Source of the DNA: Salvelinus alpinus
Lineage: Eukaryota; Chordata; Actinopteri; Salmoniformes; Salmonidae
NCBI RefSeq assembly: GCF_045679555.1
Contig: NC_092090.1
Span: forward strand, 30,988,788-31,052,787
Direction of reading: 5' to 3'
DNA: 64,000 nucleotides
Positions 24,498 through 58,111 of this stretch are shown one piece after another. The position numbers and the translations under genes were made by a program. The number at the start of each line of letters is the position of its first letter. The first letter of the stretch is position 1. Under the pieces are notes generated by a model. That model had not been told where the DNA came from and did not search any database. It saw only the letters and a list, made by a program, of their open reading frames with translations.

Positions 24498-24731
24498 TTA
24501 AGGTGCAGCTAGCTCATCCTTTACCTCCTCAGATAATCCGTGCAGAAAAGTATCAAAAAGAGACTCCGGATTCCAGGCACTCTCAGCGGCCAACGTGCGA
24601 ATGTCCACCGCATAGTCTGCCACACTACGGGAGTTTTGACGTAAGTCAAGCAGTTTGCTGGCCGCCTTTCTCCCAAATACCGGAGACACAAAAACTTTTC
24701 TCACCTCTGCCATGAGTTCCTCCACATGACC
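24498..24731 (-). pseudogene. gypsy 2 gag, partial
   Basis: The frame reads VEELMAEVRKVFVSPVFGRK, SVADYAVDIRTLAAES and DTFLHGLSEEVKDELAAP, the C-terminal half of the retrotransposon gag core. The first half is deleted together with part of the LTR. Confidence 0.8.
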
Positions 24732-24911
24732 GCAAAAAGAGAATAGCAAAAGGAGTACGGGAAAAACACGCTGGTTGACTTGACTAACATACAAGATGAA
24801 CTGTCACAGAGAGACAGGAAACACAGGGATAAATACACTGGGGAAAATAAGCGACATCTGGAGGGGGTGGAGACAACAACAGGAACAGGTGAAACAGATC
24901 AGGGCGTGACA
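24732..24911 (-). repeat. 5' LTR of gypsy 2, partial
   Basis: Read on the minus strand it begins TGTCACGCCCTGATCTG at 24911. After about 180 bases it passes directly into gag coding sequence, so the rest of the LTR and the leader are deleted. Confidence 0.78.
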
Positions 24912-25597
24912 CCTCCGTCCTAGTGTCAAATCTCTGGAAGACTGAAACAGGTTTCCCTCAAGAATTTCCCTGTATTTAGCGCCATCCATCATTCTTTCAA
25001 TTCTGACCAGTTTCCCAGTCCCTGCAGATGAAAAACATCCCCACAGCATGATGCTGCCACCACTATGCTTCACTGTGGGGATGAGAGGTGTTGGGTTTGC
25101 GCCTAACATAGCGTTTTCCTTAATGGCCAAAAAGCTACATTTTAGTCTTACCTGACCAGAGTACCTTCTTCCATATGTTTGGGGAGTCTCCCACATGCCT
25201 TTTAGCGAACACCAAATGTGTTTGCTTATTTTTTTCTTTAAGCAATGGCTTTTTTCTGGCCACTCTTCTGTAATACCCCGCTCTGTGGAGTGTAGGTCCT
25301 ATGGACAGATTCTCCAATCTCCGCTGTGGAGCTTTGCAGCTCCTTCAGGGTTATCTTTGGTCTCTTTGTTGCCTCTCTGATTAATGCCTGGTCCGTTGCC
25401 TGGTCCATGAGTTTTGGTGGGCGGCACTCTCTTGGCAGGTTTGTTGTGGTGCCATATTCTTTCAATTTTTTTATAATTGATTTAATGGTGCTCCGTGGGT
25501 TGTTCAAAGTTTCTGATATTTTTTTATAATCCAACCCTGATCTGTACTTCTCCACAACTTTGTCCCTGACCCGTTTGGAGAGCTCCTTGGTCTTCAT
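24912..25597 (-). pseudogene. Tc1 copy B transposase, N-terminal half, frameshifted
   Basis: It starts MKTKELSKRVRDKVVEKYRS, continues LDYKKISETLNNPRSTIKSI (helix-turn-helix DNA-binding part) and RECRPPKLMDQATDQALIRE. After frame changes near 25240 it reads WSGKTKM and [20 protein letters not shown]. It ends at the gypsy border, so the last two catalytic residues of DD34E are missing. Its first catalytic Asp (usual WSDE) appears as WSGK. Confidence 0.87.
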
Positions 25598-25987
25598 GGT
25601 GCCGCTTGCTTGGTGGTGCCCCTTGCTTAGTGGTGTTTCAGACTCTGGGACCTTTCAGAACAGGTGTACAGTATATATAATGAAATCCTGTGACAGATCA
25701 TGTGACACTTAGACTGATTATGTGACTTCTGGAGGTAATTGGTTGCACCAGATCTTATTTAGGGGCTTCATAGCAAAGGGGTGAATACATATGTACGCAC
25801 CACTTTTATGTTTTTATTTTTTAAATTTTTGAAACAAGTCATTTTTTTCATTTCACTTCACCAATTTGGACTATTTTGTGTATGGCCATTACATGAAATC
25901 CAAATTAAAATATATTTAAATTACAGGTTGTAATGCAACAAAATAGGAAATAGCCAAGTGGGATGAATACTTTTGCAAGGCACTGTA

Positions 25988-26563
25988 AGCTAGCTAGCTA
26001 ACATTGCTAGCTAAACAGAACAAATAGGCTTCTTTAATTTGCCACTTTACAAGCTAGAAAGCTGAATCTTTCAAATAAACATTATTTTTTATTATGGTAT
26101 ATGCAAATTAGATATAGAGACCCAGCCTGACAGCCTGGGCAATAAGCTAATTGTTATGTTTATTTCAGTATTTCAGTGTGGAGTCAATTTAGGTTTAGAA
26201 AACTGTTGCTGACTGAGAGGAGGTATGTTTACATTATTTCTAAGAAATTATGTATCATAAGTCTTGGTAATTAAATAGACTAGTTAATCATTACATTACT
26301 TTTAACACACTATCTATGTTTTGCTCAGTCTGGCAGTAACCCAGAACTATCAGAGGCAGAGGATCTCTTTTGGTTGCTGCTGACAACAACTGCATGTAAG
26401 TTGTTCTTCTACATCATAATAATTATATGTCTGCACATCATTTTGTCTTCATTTTGGCAGATTAACTCATGCTTATTTCTGATGATTAACTCATGTTTTA
26501 GCTCCTTTTTTTCTTATTCTCTGGAACCAATCAGGCAACAACCTATACTGTACTGGCAGTAGG
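25988..26563. other. No gene recognised
   Basis: AT-rich intergenic DNA between two Tc1 elements. Nothing supports a gene or a known repeat. Confidence 0.5.
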
Positions 26564-27062
26564 TACAGTGCCTTCAGAAAATATTAATACCCCTTGACTT
26601 ATTCCATATTTTGTTGTGTTACAGCTTGACTTAAAAATGGATTAAATGTATTTATTTTTCTCAACCTTCTACACACAATACTCCATAAGACAATGTGAAA
26701 ACATGTTTTTAGACATTTTTGCACATTTATTGAAAATTAAATACAAGATCTCATTTACATAAGTATTCACACCCCTAAGTCAATACATGTTAGAATCACC
26801 TTTGGTAGCGATTACAGCTGTGAGTCTTTCTGGGTAAATCTCTAAGAGCTTTGCACACCTGGATTGTACAACATTTGCCCATTATTCTTTTCAACATTTT
26901 TCAAGCTCTGTCAAATTGGTTGTTGATCATTGCTAGACAACTATTTTCAAGTCTTGCCATAGATTCTCAAAACTGTAACTCGACGATATTCAATGTTGTC
27001 TTGGTAAGCTACTCCAGTGTATATTTCGCCTTGTGTTTTAGGTTATTGTCATGCTGAAAGAT

Positions 27063-27283
27063 ACATTTTTATTTAACTAGGCAAGTCACTTAAGAACAAA
27101 TTCTTATTTACAATGACAGCCTACCCCAGCCAAACCCTAACGACGCTGGGCTAATTGTGCGCCGCCCTATGTGACTCCCAATCACGGCCGGTTGTGATAC
27201 AGCCTGGAATTGAACAAGGGTCTGTAGTGACGCCTCTGGCATTGAGATGCCGTGCCTTAGACCGCTGTGCCACTCGGGAGTCT
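27063..27283 (-). mobile_element. tRNA-derived SINE
   Basis: On the minus strand it begins with a tRNA-like head (GAGTGGCACAGCGGTCTAAG, pol III A-box type) and a B-box-like GTTCAATTCC, and ends with the TTAAATAAAAA-type tail after CTTGCCTAG. The same family lies at 35338-35566 in the plus direction. Its head is a fossil and not a tRNA gene. Confidence 0.85.
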
Positions 27284-27710
27284 CTCAGTGTCTGTTGGAA
27301 AACTGAATCAGGTTTTCCTCTAGGATTTTGCCTGTGCTTAGCTCCATTTTGTTTATTTTTATCCTGAAAAACATTAACGACTACAAGCCATGTCATGAAA
27401 TGATGCAGCCACCACTATGCTTGAAAATATGGATGGTTGTAATGTTTTGTATTGGATTTGCCCCAAACATAACACTTTGTATTCAGGACAAAAAGTTCAT
27501 TGCTTTGACAATTTGTTTTGCAATATTACTTCAGTGCTTTGTTGCAAACAGGATGCATGTTTAGGGATATTTTTATTCTGTACAGTCCTCCTTCTTTTCA
27601 CTCTGTCAATTAGGTTAGTATTGTGGAGTAACTACAGTGTTGTTAATCCATTCTCAGTTTTCTCATATCACAGCCATTAAACTCTGTAAATTGTTTTAAA
27701 GTCACCATTG

Positions 27711-28099
27711 TGTCACGGCTTTCTAATTCCTCCTCCTCGGACGAGGAGAGGCGAGAACGATCGGACCAATACGCGGAGTGGTTAGTGTCCATAATTTATT
27801 AGCATCGAACTGAACACTATAATGAAACAAAATAACAAATAGAAAACCGACAAACAGTCCCGTGTGGCACAACGACTACACGGAAGACAAACACCCACAA
27901 AACACAAGTGAAACCCAGGCTGCCTAAGTATGATTCTCAATCAGGGACAACGATTGACAGCTGTCTCTGATTGAGAATCATACCCGGCCGGACACAAACA
28001 TCCCAACATAGAAAATACCACATAGACAAACCCACCCAACTCACGCCCTGACCAACTAAATAAATACAAGAAAAAGGAAAACAGGTCAGGAACGTGACA
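27711..28099 (-). mobile_element. Solo LTR, 389 bp, with 5-bp target duplication
   Basis: Ends are TGTCACG and CGTGACA, flanked by CATTG at 27706-27710 and 28100-28104. No internal region is present, so this is a solo LTR made by recombination between two LTRs. It holds a hairpin with 22-bp arms at 27928-27949 and 27962-27983. The minus-strand orientation follows from comparison with the LTR at 30808. Confidence 0.88.
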
Positions 28100-28651
28100 C
28101 ATTGGCCTCATGGTGAAATCCATGAGCGGTTTCCTTCCTCTCCAGAAACTGAGTTAGGAAGGAGACCTGCATCGTTGTAGTGACTGGGTGTATTGATACA
28201 CCAAGTTTAATGAAACACTTCACTATGATCAAAGGGATATTCAATTTCTGCTTTTGACCCATCTACCAATAAGTGCCCTTCTTTGCAAGTCATTGGAAAA
28301 CGTCCCTGGTCTTAGTGGATGAATCTGTGTTTGAAATTCACTGCTCGACTGATGGACTTTATAGATAATTGTATGTGTGGGTTACAAAAATTAGGTAGTT
28401 ATTCAAAAATCATGATAAACACTATTATTGCACACAGAATAGGTCAATGCAACTTATTATGTGACTTGTTATTACTCAAGACATTTCAGCTTTTCATTTT
28501 TATTTATTTGTATAAATGTCTAAAACCATAACTCCACTTTGACATTATGGGGTATTGTTTGTAGTGACACAAAATCTCAATGTAGTCCATTTTAAATTCA
28601 GGCTGTAACACAACAAAATGTGGAAAAAGTGAATACTTTCTGACTGCACTG

Positions 28652-29337
28652 TTGTGACTGTAAGAGCATAAGTGTGGAGGGCTAAATGTTTTTAATATTA
28701 AGGCACATACAGAAACTCTCAATCCAAACTGGTTTTCCAGCAGGCTACTAAGAAAGGCACATCATATGTTTAAGAGGGGGCTCTTTGCCTTTTTGCAGAT
28801 TAAAACTGCACATTTTTGGTGGATTGACAGTGTAATCCTATTTAAAGTGTCTTCCTTTTTAAATAAAGCCAAACAGAGTTGGCTGCAATTTAAATGTCAT
28901 CCTCCAGAAAAGGTAGATCAAATATTACAGCAAAACTCCAATGTACTGATATAGAAAAAAATACTATTATTTGAAAACATTTACAAGGAAGGACATTGTA
29001 AACAAGGATGGTAAAATTGTCACACAAGCAACTAACAACAGTGTAAGGAGGTGTATGCTCAATACAAAATGATAACCAACTCATCGCAGCTCTGCCACAA
29101 AATTGGAAGAGGCAATTACTTAAAGAAGAAATGTAGGAATTAGTCTCTCTGCCACTCGTAAGATATTACAGTAAAATGGAGGGATGTATTGCAAAAGGAA
29201 ATAGCAAAATGGTGTTATACTGGGAAAGATGAGTTAATCTGTGGACATCGGAGGGATGGAATTAAGATACGAATGGTGGATTGTCCACTGTTGGTGAAAA
29301 TCCAGCACTTGCAGAAAGAGGAAATTAGGAATATATG
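28652..29337. other. No gene recognised; possible old retroelement remnant
   Basis: A plus-strand frame near 28766-28954 reads LFAFLQIKTAHFWWIDSVIL and has a weak LINE-like feel, but I cannot place it. No intact gene or clear repeat border is visible. Confidence 0.35.
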
Positions 29338-29727
29338 TACAGTTGGAGTCGGTAGTTAACATACACTTATGTTGGAGTCATTAATACTAATTTTTCAACC
29401 ACTCCAAAAATGTCTTGTTAACAAACTATAGTTTTGGCAAGTCGGTTAGGACATCTACTTTGTGCATGACACAAGTAATTTTTCCAACAATTGTTTACAG
29501 ACAGATTATTTCACTTATAATGCACTGTAACACAATTACAGTGAGTCAGAAGTTTACGTACACAAAGTTGACTGTGCCTTTAAACAGCTTGGAAAATTCC
29601 AAAAAATTATGTAATGGCTTTAGAAATGTCTGATAGGCTAATTGATATCATTTGAGTCAATTGGAGGTGTACCTGTGGATGTATTTCTAGGCCTACCTTC
29701 AAACTTAGTGCCCCTTTCCTTGACATC

Positions 29728-30700
<973 letters not shown>

Positions 30701-30807
30701 TTGAGTGTAAGTACACTTCTGACCCACTGGGAATGTGATGAAAGAAATAAAAAGCTGAAATAATTCCTTCCCTCTACTATTATTTCACATTCTTAAAATA
30801 AAGTGGT

Positions 30808-31164
30808 TGTCACGCCCTGACCGTAGAGAGTTTTTTATGTCTCTATTTTGGTTTGGTCAGAGTGTAATTTGGGTTGGCATTCTATGTTCTTTTTTCTATG
30901 ATTTGTATTTCTGTGTGTTTGGCCGGGTGTGGTTCTCAATCAGAGGCAGCTGTCTATCGTTGTCTCTGATTGAGAACCATACTTAGGTTGCCTTTTCCCA
31001 CCTGTCTGTGTGGGTAGTTGTCTATGTGTAGTTGCATGTCAGCACTAGTCGTTTATAGCTTCACGTTGTTTTTGTTAGTTTGTTTAGTGGTTCATTCGTT
31101 CATTAAAAAAGAATGTATTCACATCACGCTGCGCCTTGGTCTCCTCACTACGACGAACGTGACA
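30808..31164 (+). repeat. 5' LTR of the element in Tc1 D
   Basis: 357 bp from TGTCACGCCCTGACC to CGAACGTGACA. It carries the same hairpin as the two solo LTRs (arms 30930-30948 and 30961-30979). Confidence 0.87.
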
Positions 31165-31458
31165 GAACTACTCACCAAAAGAGGACCAAGCAGCGTGGTT
31201 ACCTGGAGAGTTGGACATGGGAGGAAATCCTGGAAGGCAAGGGACCCTGGGGACAGACGAGAGAACATCGCCGTCCTGAGGAGGTGGCACAGCGGAGCAG
31301 GCACGAGAGGCAGCCCCCAATTTTTTTTAGGGGGGGGGGGGCACGAGGAGTTTGGCTCAGTCAGATTGTAGACCTGAGCCAACTCCCCGTGCTTACCGGG
31401 TGGAGCGTCGTACTGGTCAGGCACCCTGTTATGCGGTGGAGCGCACGGTGTCTCCAGT

Positions 31459-32352
31459 GTGCGTTCACAGCCGGTACGCTACATCGCAGCTCCTCGCATC
31501 GGCCGGGCTAGGGTGAGCATCCAGCCAGGAAGGATTGTGCCAGCCCTGCTCTCCAGACCTCCAGTACGTCTCTACGGCCCAGGATATCCTGCGCCGGCTC
31601 TGCGCACTGTGTCTCCAGTGCGTCTGCACAGCCCAGTGCGTCCTGTGCCTGCGCCCCGCACGTGCAGGGCCAAAGTCACCATCCAGCCAGGACGGGTTGT
31701 GCAGGCTCTTAGCTCGAGACCTCCAGTGATCCTCCACGGCCCAGTGTATCCGGTGCCCCGGCCAAGGACAAGGCTTCCTGCATGTCTCCCCAGCCTGGTG
31801 AGTCCTGTGCCTGTGCTAAGAACTAATCCTCCTGCATGTCTCCCCAGCCTGGTGAGTCCTGTGCCTGCTCCCAGAGCCAGGCCTCCTGTGTGTCTCTCCA
31901 CGCCAGTGATGATCCATGGCAAGAAGCCTCCAGTGGTGATCCATGGCAAGAAGCCTCTAGTGATGATCCATGGCACGAAACCTCCAGTGATGACCCATGG
32001 CACGAAGCCTCCAGTGATGATCCATGGCAAGAAGCCTCCAGTGGTGATCCATGGCAAGAAGCCTCCAGTGATGATCCATGGCAAGAAGCCTCCAGTGGTG
32101 ATCCATGGCACGAAGCCTCCAGTGATGATCCATGGCACGAAGCCTCCAGTGATGATCCATGGCACAAAGCCTCCAGTGATGATCCATGGCAAGAAGCCTC
32201 CAGTGGTGATCCATGGCACGAAGCCTCCAGTGATGATCAATGGCACGAAGCCTCCAGTGATGATCCATGGCAAGAAGCCTCCAGTGATGATCCATGGCAA
32301 GAAGCCTCCAAGTGTGAGACATGGCACGAAGCGTCCACCGCCACCGCAGTGA
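31459..32352 (+). pseudogene. Internal open frame of the LTR element, 297 codons, function unknown
   Basis: The first half is Pro- and Arg-rich (RPPVRLYGPGYPAPALR) and the second half repeats a nine-residue unit, MIHGKKPPV with variants VIHGTKPPV. I know no domain like it. Several other frames on both strands are open over the same stretch because the repeat unit is 27 bp, a multiple of three. Open length is therefore not evidence for coding. The frame may derive from a gag-like reading frame, but nothing in it proves this. Confidence 0.4.
31906..32330 (+). repeat. 27-bp tandem repeat, about 16 units
   Basis: Units follow the pattern GTGATGATCCATGGCAAGAA plus GCCTCCA. The GATCCATGG core recurs at exact 27-bp steps from 31911 to 32289, with one GACCC and one GATCA variant, and a sixteenth degenerate unit at 32316. 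Two main variants (CAAGAAG and CACGAAG) are interspersed. Confidence 0.96.
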
Positions 32353-32417
32353 AATGCCCACCCAGACCCTCCCCTATAGGTTCAGGTTTCGTATGTATGA
32401 GTCCGCACCTTTGGGTG

Positions 32418-32546
32418 CTAGTCGTTCATAGCTTCACGTTCGTTTTGTTGTTTTTGTTAGTTTGTTTAGTGGTTCATTCGTTCATTAAAAAAGAATGTAT
32501 TCACATCACGCTGCGCCTTGGTCTCCTCACTTCGACGAACGTGACA
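32418..32546 (+). repeat. 3' LTR of the element in Tc1 D, truncated
   Basis: Matches the last 130 bases of the 5' LTR, from CTAGTCGTTCATAGCTTCAC to CGTGACA. It is preceded directly by the internal GTCCGCACCTTTGGG sequence. Confidence 0.88.
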
Positions 32547-32685
32547 GTGGTGATCCTAACTGACCTAAGACAGGGAATTTTTACTAGGATTAAATGTCAG
32601 TTATTGTGAAAAACTGAGTTTAAATGTATTTAGCTAAGGTGTATGTAAACTCCCGACTTCAACTGTATAATTAGTTAACTACAGT

Positions 32686-33735
32686 TATAATTTACATTTA
32701 CATTTAAGTCATTTAGCAGACGCTCTTATCCAGAGCGACTTACAAATTGGTGCATTCACCTTATGATATCCAGTGGAACAACCACTTTACAATAGTGCAT
32801 CTAACTCTTTTAAGGGGGGGAGGGTTAGAAGGATTACTTTATCCTATCCTAGGTATTCCTTAAAGAGGTGGGGTTTCAGGTGTCTCCGGAAGGTGGTGAT
32901 TGACTCCGCTGACCTGGCGTCGTGAGGGAGTTTGTTCCACCATTGGGGTGCCAGAGCAGCGAACAGTTTTGACTGGGCTGAGCGGGAACTGTACTTCCTC
33001 AGAGGTAGGGAGGCGAGCAGGCCAGAGGTGGATGAACGCAGTGCCCTTGTTTGGGTGTAGGGCCTGATCAGAGCCTGAAGGTACGGAGGTGCCGTTCCCC
33101 TCACAGCTCCGTAGGCAAGCACCATGGTCTTGTAGCGGATGCGAGCTTCAACTGGAAGCCAGTGGAGAGAGCGGAGGAGCGGGGTGACGTGAGAGAACTT
33201 GGGAAAGTTGAACACCAGACGGGCTGCGGCGTTCTGGATGAGTTGTAGGGGTTTAATGGCACAGGCAGGGAGCCCAGCCAACAGCGAGTTGCAGTAATCC
33301 AGACGGGAGATGACAAGTGCCTGGATTAGGACCTGCGCCGCTTCCTGCGTGAGGCAGGGTCGTACTCTGCGAATGTTGTAGAGCATTAACCTACAGGAAC
33401 GGGTCACCGCCTTGATGTTAGTTGAGAACGACAGGGTGTTGTCCAGGATCACGCCAAGGTTCTTAGCACTCTGGGAGGAGGACACAATGGAGTTGTCAAC
33501 CGTGATGGCGAGATCATGGAACGGGCAGTCCTTCCCCGGGAGGAAGAGCAGCTCCGTCTTGCCGAGGTTCAGCTTGAGGTGGTGATCCGTCATCCACACT
33601 GATATGTCTGCCAGACATGCAGAGATGCGATTCACCACCTGGTTATCAGAGGGGGGAAAGGAGAAGATTAATTGTGTGTCGTCTGCATAGCAATGATAGG
33701 AGAGACCATGTGAGGATATGACAGAGCCAATAATC
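32686..33735 (-). mobile_element. L2-type LINE, 5'-truncated, second copy
   Basis: Nearly identical to 6166-7250. The coding part (32844-33731) opens just before YHCYADDTQL and ends HLFKEYLG, with no stop between. The 3' tail with TCATTTAGCAGACGCTCTTA lies at 32700-32730. It lacks all motifs upstream of the catalytic box, so it is dead on arrival. Confidence 0.9.
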
Positions 33736-33821
33736 ACTGTAAGTTGCAGTAGATGACGTATTGTTAGCTAACCCCAATCAGGGGAGGGGTGGGGAGGGGG
33801 GATGGGAAGGGAAGGGGGAAT

Positions 33822-34214
33822 TGTAACGGCTGATTTCCTCCTCTTCGTCTGAAGAGGAGGTGTAGCAGGGATCGGACCAAAACGCAGAGTGGTAAGTGTC
33901 CATGTTTTATTATAAAAAAACTGAACACTACACAAAACAAAATAACAAAGATAATCTAACCGAACAACAGTCCCGTGTGGCACAAACACTGACACGGAAG
34001 ACAAACACCCACAAACCAACAGTGAAAACAGGCAACCTAAATATGGTTCCCAATCAGAGACAATGCAAAACATCTGCCTCTGATTGAGAACCATATTAGG
34101 CCAAAATACAAACCTAAACATAGAAACACATAACATAGACTGCCCACCCCAACTCACGCCCTGACCATACTAACTAAAGACAAAACAAAGGAAAATAAAG
34201 GTCAGAACGTGACA
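33822..34214 (-). mobile_element. Solo LTR, 393 bp, with 5-bp target duplication
   Basis: Ends are TGTAACG and CGTGACA, flanked by GGAAT at 33817-33821 and 34215-34219. It is related to the solo LTR at 27711 (shared blocks CAGTCCCGTGTGGCACAA and GGAAGACAAACACCCACAAA). The hairpin arms lie at 34041-34062 and 34075-34096. A G-rich run precedes it at 33778-33820. Confidence 0.88.
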
Positions 34215-34219
34215 GGAAT

Positions 34220-35337
34220 AAACAAATAAGGGGGATTATAAATGCCAAATCTATCTGGAATATTAAAGCTGATCTACACCCCCCTCCCCGTATAAAGGCT
34301 TTATATAGCGTGCAAAAGGTTTTTACTCATCTTAAAACTTATGTCATACTCTATAAAGGTTGTATAGAAGGGGACATAACAGATCCATAGGTAGGGTGCA
34401 TTGGTATATGTGACAATCTAATAATGTATTACATACTCCATTTAACATCAAGGGATCCAAAACTTGTAAAATGTGTCACTTAAAAACACATTTGTAACCT
34501 CTGCCCATTATGTACGTCCACCAATGCTTTGATAAACCTGCTATGTTACATAGATTGCTTTGTTAATGTACTTCTGTTTGGACAATTTCCTTCTCAAACA
34601 ATCTATCATAACAAGTGCCTTTGCTCCTTTCACTTGCAAAATTATGCAAATATAATTTACATGAAAACTGACAACCTTGCAGGATCTTCCTCTCCATCTG
34701 CACAAACTTGGCTGCTGTTGCGTTCACACACAGTGGCGGAATGTATGTTGTATGTTATAAGTATGTCACCATCATGTGCACTACTAACAGTTAGAACTAA
34801 TTGGATGACATTGTTGTGAGTATCATGTTGGTGCTTGAAAAAATGTATGGCTTTCTGAAAACACTACATTAACCGACTCCACAATGCCATGACTCTTTGA
34901 TGTAAGAGAAACTTCAATTGAAAAGACAGAGTTCTCAATATTTTGTTGAGCAACATATTGATCAGTTTGGAGAGATGGCTGGTTCTACAATGTTTCTTAA
35001 TGATATCATACACTATTCACTTCGATATCATACACTATCCATATATTTGTATGTTGAACAGGCTGAATGGCACCTTGGACAGCACCCGCTGTAGGTCTGC
35101 ATGCCTCTGGGGAAGTCACAGAGGATTGCCTGCCCAACCACAGAGAAGAGCCACGCTTGGAGGAGGGAGCAATGGACAAGTAACAAAGTACCTTGCCCGC
35201 CACCCGGTTGGTGAAGATAGAGTCCTATTTAGCACAGCAACTCTTAAACCATTGAGAGAGAAGTATCTACTCTACTGGCTGGATTGTTGTCACACTTTCA
35301 CATTCCCCCTGGTTGGAGGCAGGAGTGAAGCAGAAAT
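34220..35337. other. No gene recognised
   Basis: AT-rich DNA with short open frames only. No known repeat or gene is visible to me. Confidence 0.45.
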
Positions 35338-35566
35338 CCTGAGTGGCGCAGCAGTCTAAGGCACTGCATCGCAGTGCTAGAGGCTTCACTACAGACCCAG
35401 GTTCGATCCCGGGCTGTATCACAACCGGCCATGATCGGGAGTCCCATAGGGCGGCGCACAATTGGCCCAGCGTCGTCCGGATTAGAGGAGGGTTTGGCCG
35501 CGGTAGGCCGTCATTGTAAATAACAATTTGTTCTTAACTGACTTTCCTAGTTAAATAAAGGTTCAA
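35338..35566 (+). mobile_element. tRNA-derived SINE
   Basis: The head CTGAGTGGCGCAGCAGTCTA contains an A-box-like element, and GGTTCGATCCC is a perfect pol III B box. The body has GGCGGCGCACAATTGGCCCA and the tail GACTTTCCTAGTTAAATAAA. It resembles the SlmI-type salmonid SINE from memory. It sits about 1.15 kb upstream of the lgr4 start codon. Confidence 0.88.
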
Positions 35567-36712
35567 TTTTTTAAAAGATATAGAAAAGGGTGCATGCCCC
35601 AAGTTCCAACTCAACAAATCACAGGACCCACACAAAGTATTATGTAATCAAACAAATAACATCTGACCTGAAAAGGCTAACTAACAAGTTTCATCTGGCA
35701 TGTAGCATGTAGTTGTTGAAGAAACTGTCCGGTTACACTTTATTTTAGGCCTACAGTATTATTGGTAGAAAGCATATTGTAAAATGATAATAACCTGACA
35801 ATTAGGCCTATCTAATAATAACTACATTTCAGTCAGTTGGAATTCACTAAAACAAGAATGGTAAGCCTACCATTATATCAGATATTGACCAATTACAACC
35901 AAAGGACTAACCTGACATTGTACCACACTCAAAGAAAGGACTGAGGTGGAAATGAATTGATATTTTTTCAATTAATTGTTACACAATTACAAAGGTATTA
36001 ATTGCAGTATGTTGCCTACTAAAGCTAAAGTGTGACGTTGTGAAATAATTAATATGTAGGTCAGTATTAACATACTGTATTCAGCAGATCGTGTGGCAGG
36101 TTGTCCGGCAGGGCGCTTACCGAGTGAGCAAGAAAAAGCGGGCTGCTGGTGGCAGGGAGCAAAGGAAGGAAACGTGAGGAATGGCTGAAAGCTGACTGTG
36201 TTTTTCTACAGGAAACAAATCAGGAGAGGGAAACGATAGCTAAAATAAGTCACCAAGTGTTTCCCATTTCGGTTGGAGAATTGTATTGAGGCTTCTTATT
36301 TTGTCCACGCACGGATCCGCCTGGTTTTCTGATTTAATGGGACAACGAAAACGGAAAAAGCAAAAGGTGCCAATTTTGTCGTCTGTGTGGACGGTTGCTA
36401 CTTATTTTTATGGGACCAACACTCCACACGGGATGAATAGGAACAGGAGGACACTTAGTGCGAGGTAAACCGCATTGTTTGAGTAAAGAAAATGTCCCAG
36501 ATTTGACAGGGGTAGTTAAGGATATATGTTTGGTGGGACTGATGCATTAACATGTTATATCCTTGAAGTGGTCGACTACCTATCAACAAGAATACGCATT
36601 CAAGCTTCTTGGACAAGCCATCACAACAGAGCAGTCACATGAAAAGTGGCCTACATGTCCTTATAAGAGAAACACGTAAAGCCATTTTGCTCAGTCTGAA
36701 CAGAAGAAGAAC
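35567..36712 (+). promoter_or_regulatory. Region upstream of the lgr4 start codon (5' UTR and promoter not resolved)
   Basis: The first coding exon should be preceded here by the 5' untranslated region and perhaps the promoter. I see no TATA box or CpG island that fixes a start. There is an in-frame stop TAA at 36677-36679, so the reading frame does not extend further upstream in this exon. Confidence 0.3.
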
Positions 36713-57833
<21,121 letters not shown>

Positions 57834-57918
57834 GTAAGACAATACTTCAAAGGCAGTCCTACTGTCAACAAATACTATAGAATAGAACCTTAAGCCTTCA
57901 CACATTCATGTACTAGCA

Positions 57919-58111
57919 CAGTGTTCCCCAACTCCAGTCCTCCAGTACCTCCAACTGCACACATTTTGGTTGTAGCTCCAGACAAACTCACCTGATTCAA
58001 CTCATTGAGTGCTTGATGATTAGTTGACCAGTTGAATCAGGTCTGCTTGTCCGGGGCTACAAAATATGTGTACTGTTGGGGGTAGTCCAAGACTGGAGTT
58101 GGGAAACACTG
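57919..58111. mobile_element. hAT-type MITE, 193 bp, with 8-bp target duplication
   Basis: Ends are CAGTGTTCCCCAACTCCAG and the inverse of CTGGAGTTGGGAAACACTG. It is flanked by TACTAGCA at 57911-57918 and 58112-58119, the 8-bp duplication typical of hAT elements. The inside is itself nearly palindromic around CACCTGATTCAACTCATTGA. It has no coding capacity. Confidence 0.9.

Larger units (their letters stand above)
21130..24911 (-). mobile_element. gypsy-type LTR retrotransposon 2
   Basis: On the minus strand the order is partial 5' LTR (24732-24911), gag, zinc knuckle, protease, reverse transcriptase, RNase H, integrase with a chromodomain-like tail. No 3' LTR is found: the element ends in the tail motif LIADFHRL at about 21130, next to the Tc1 end. 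It is of the same family as gypsy 1 and closer to complete, but frameshifted in several places. Confidence 0.87.
21106..25985 (-). mobile_element. Tc1-like transposon B, split by gypsy 2
   Basis: The left end reads CAATGGCTTGCAAAAGTATT after TA (21104-21105). The right end is its inverse, ATACTTTTGCAAGGCACTG, followed by TA (25986-25987). The transposase lies on the minus strand at 24912-25597 and is cut by the gypsy, so its C-terminal half is lost. Confidence 0.88.
26566..28651 (-). mobile_element. Tc1-like transposon C, old, with SINE and solo LTR inside
   Basis: The left end is CAGTGCCTTCAGAAAATATT after TA (26564-26565). The right end is the inverse, ATACTTTCTGACTGCACTG. Internal blocks around 27400-27440 (ATGATGCAGCCACCACTATG) match the transposase region of copy B on the minus strand, but the frame is destroyed. 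A SINE (27063-27283) and a solo LTR (27711-28099) interrupt it. Confidence 0.82.
30808..32546 (+). mobile_element. Non-autonomous LTR element with 5-bp target duplication
   Basis: It begins TGTCACG and ends CGTGACA, and is flanked by GTGGT at 30803-30807 and 32547-32551; removing it restores the Tc1 sequence. The internal part has no protease, polymerase or integrase motif, only a Pro-rich frame with a 27-bp tandem repeat. It is therefore TRIM- or LARD-like and must depend on another element. The 3' LTR lost its first part by a deletion that also removed the polypurine tract. Confidence 0.88.

Noticed and set aside
28766..28954. L1-type LINE fragment
   Set aside because: The translated stretch is suggestive but lacks any motif I can name, so only an unclassified remnant is recorded.
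35338..35420. tRNA gene
   Set aside because: The A and B boxes belong to a SINE head; the body and TTAAATAAA tail of the SINE follow and the cloverleaf is not intact. The same holds for 27200-27283.
35567..36712. A defined lgr4 promoter or CpG island
   Set aside because: CpGs are few and scattered and no core promoter element stands out, so no site is claimed.
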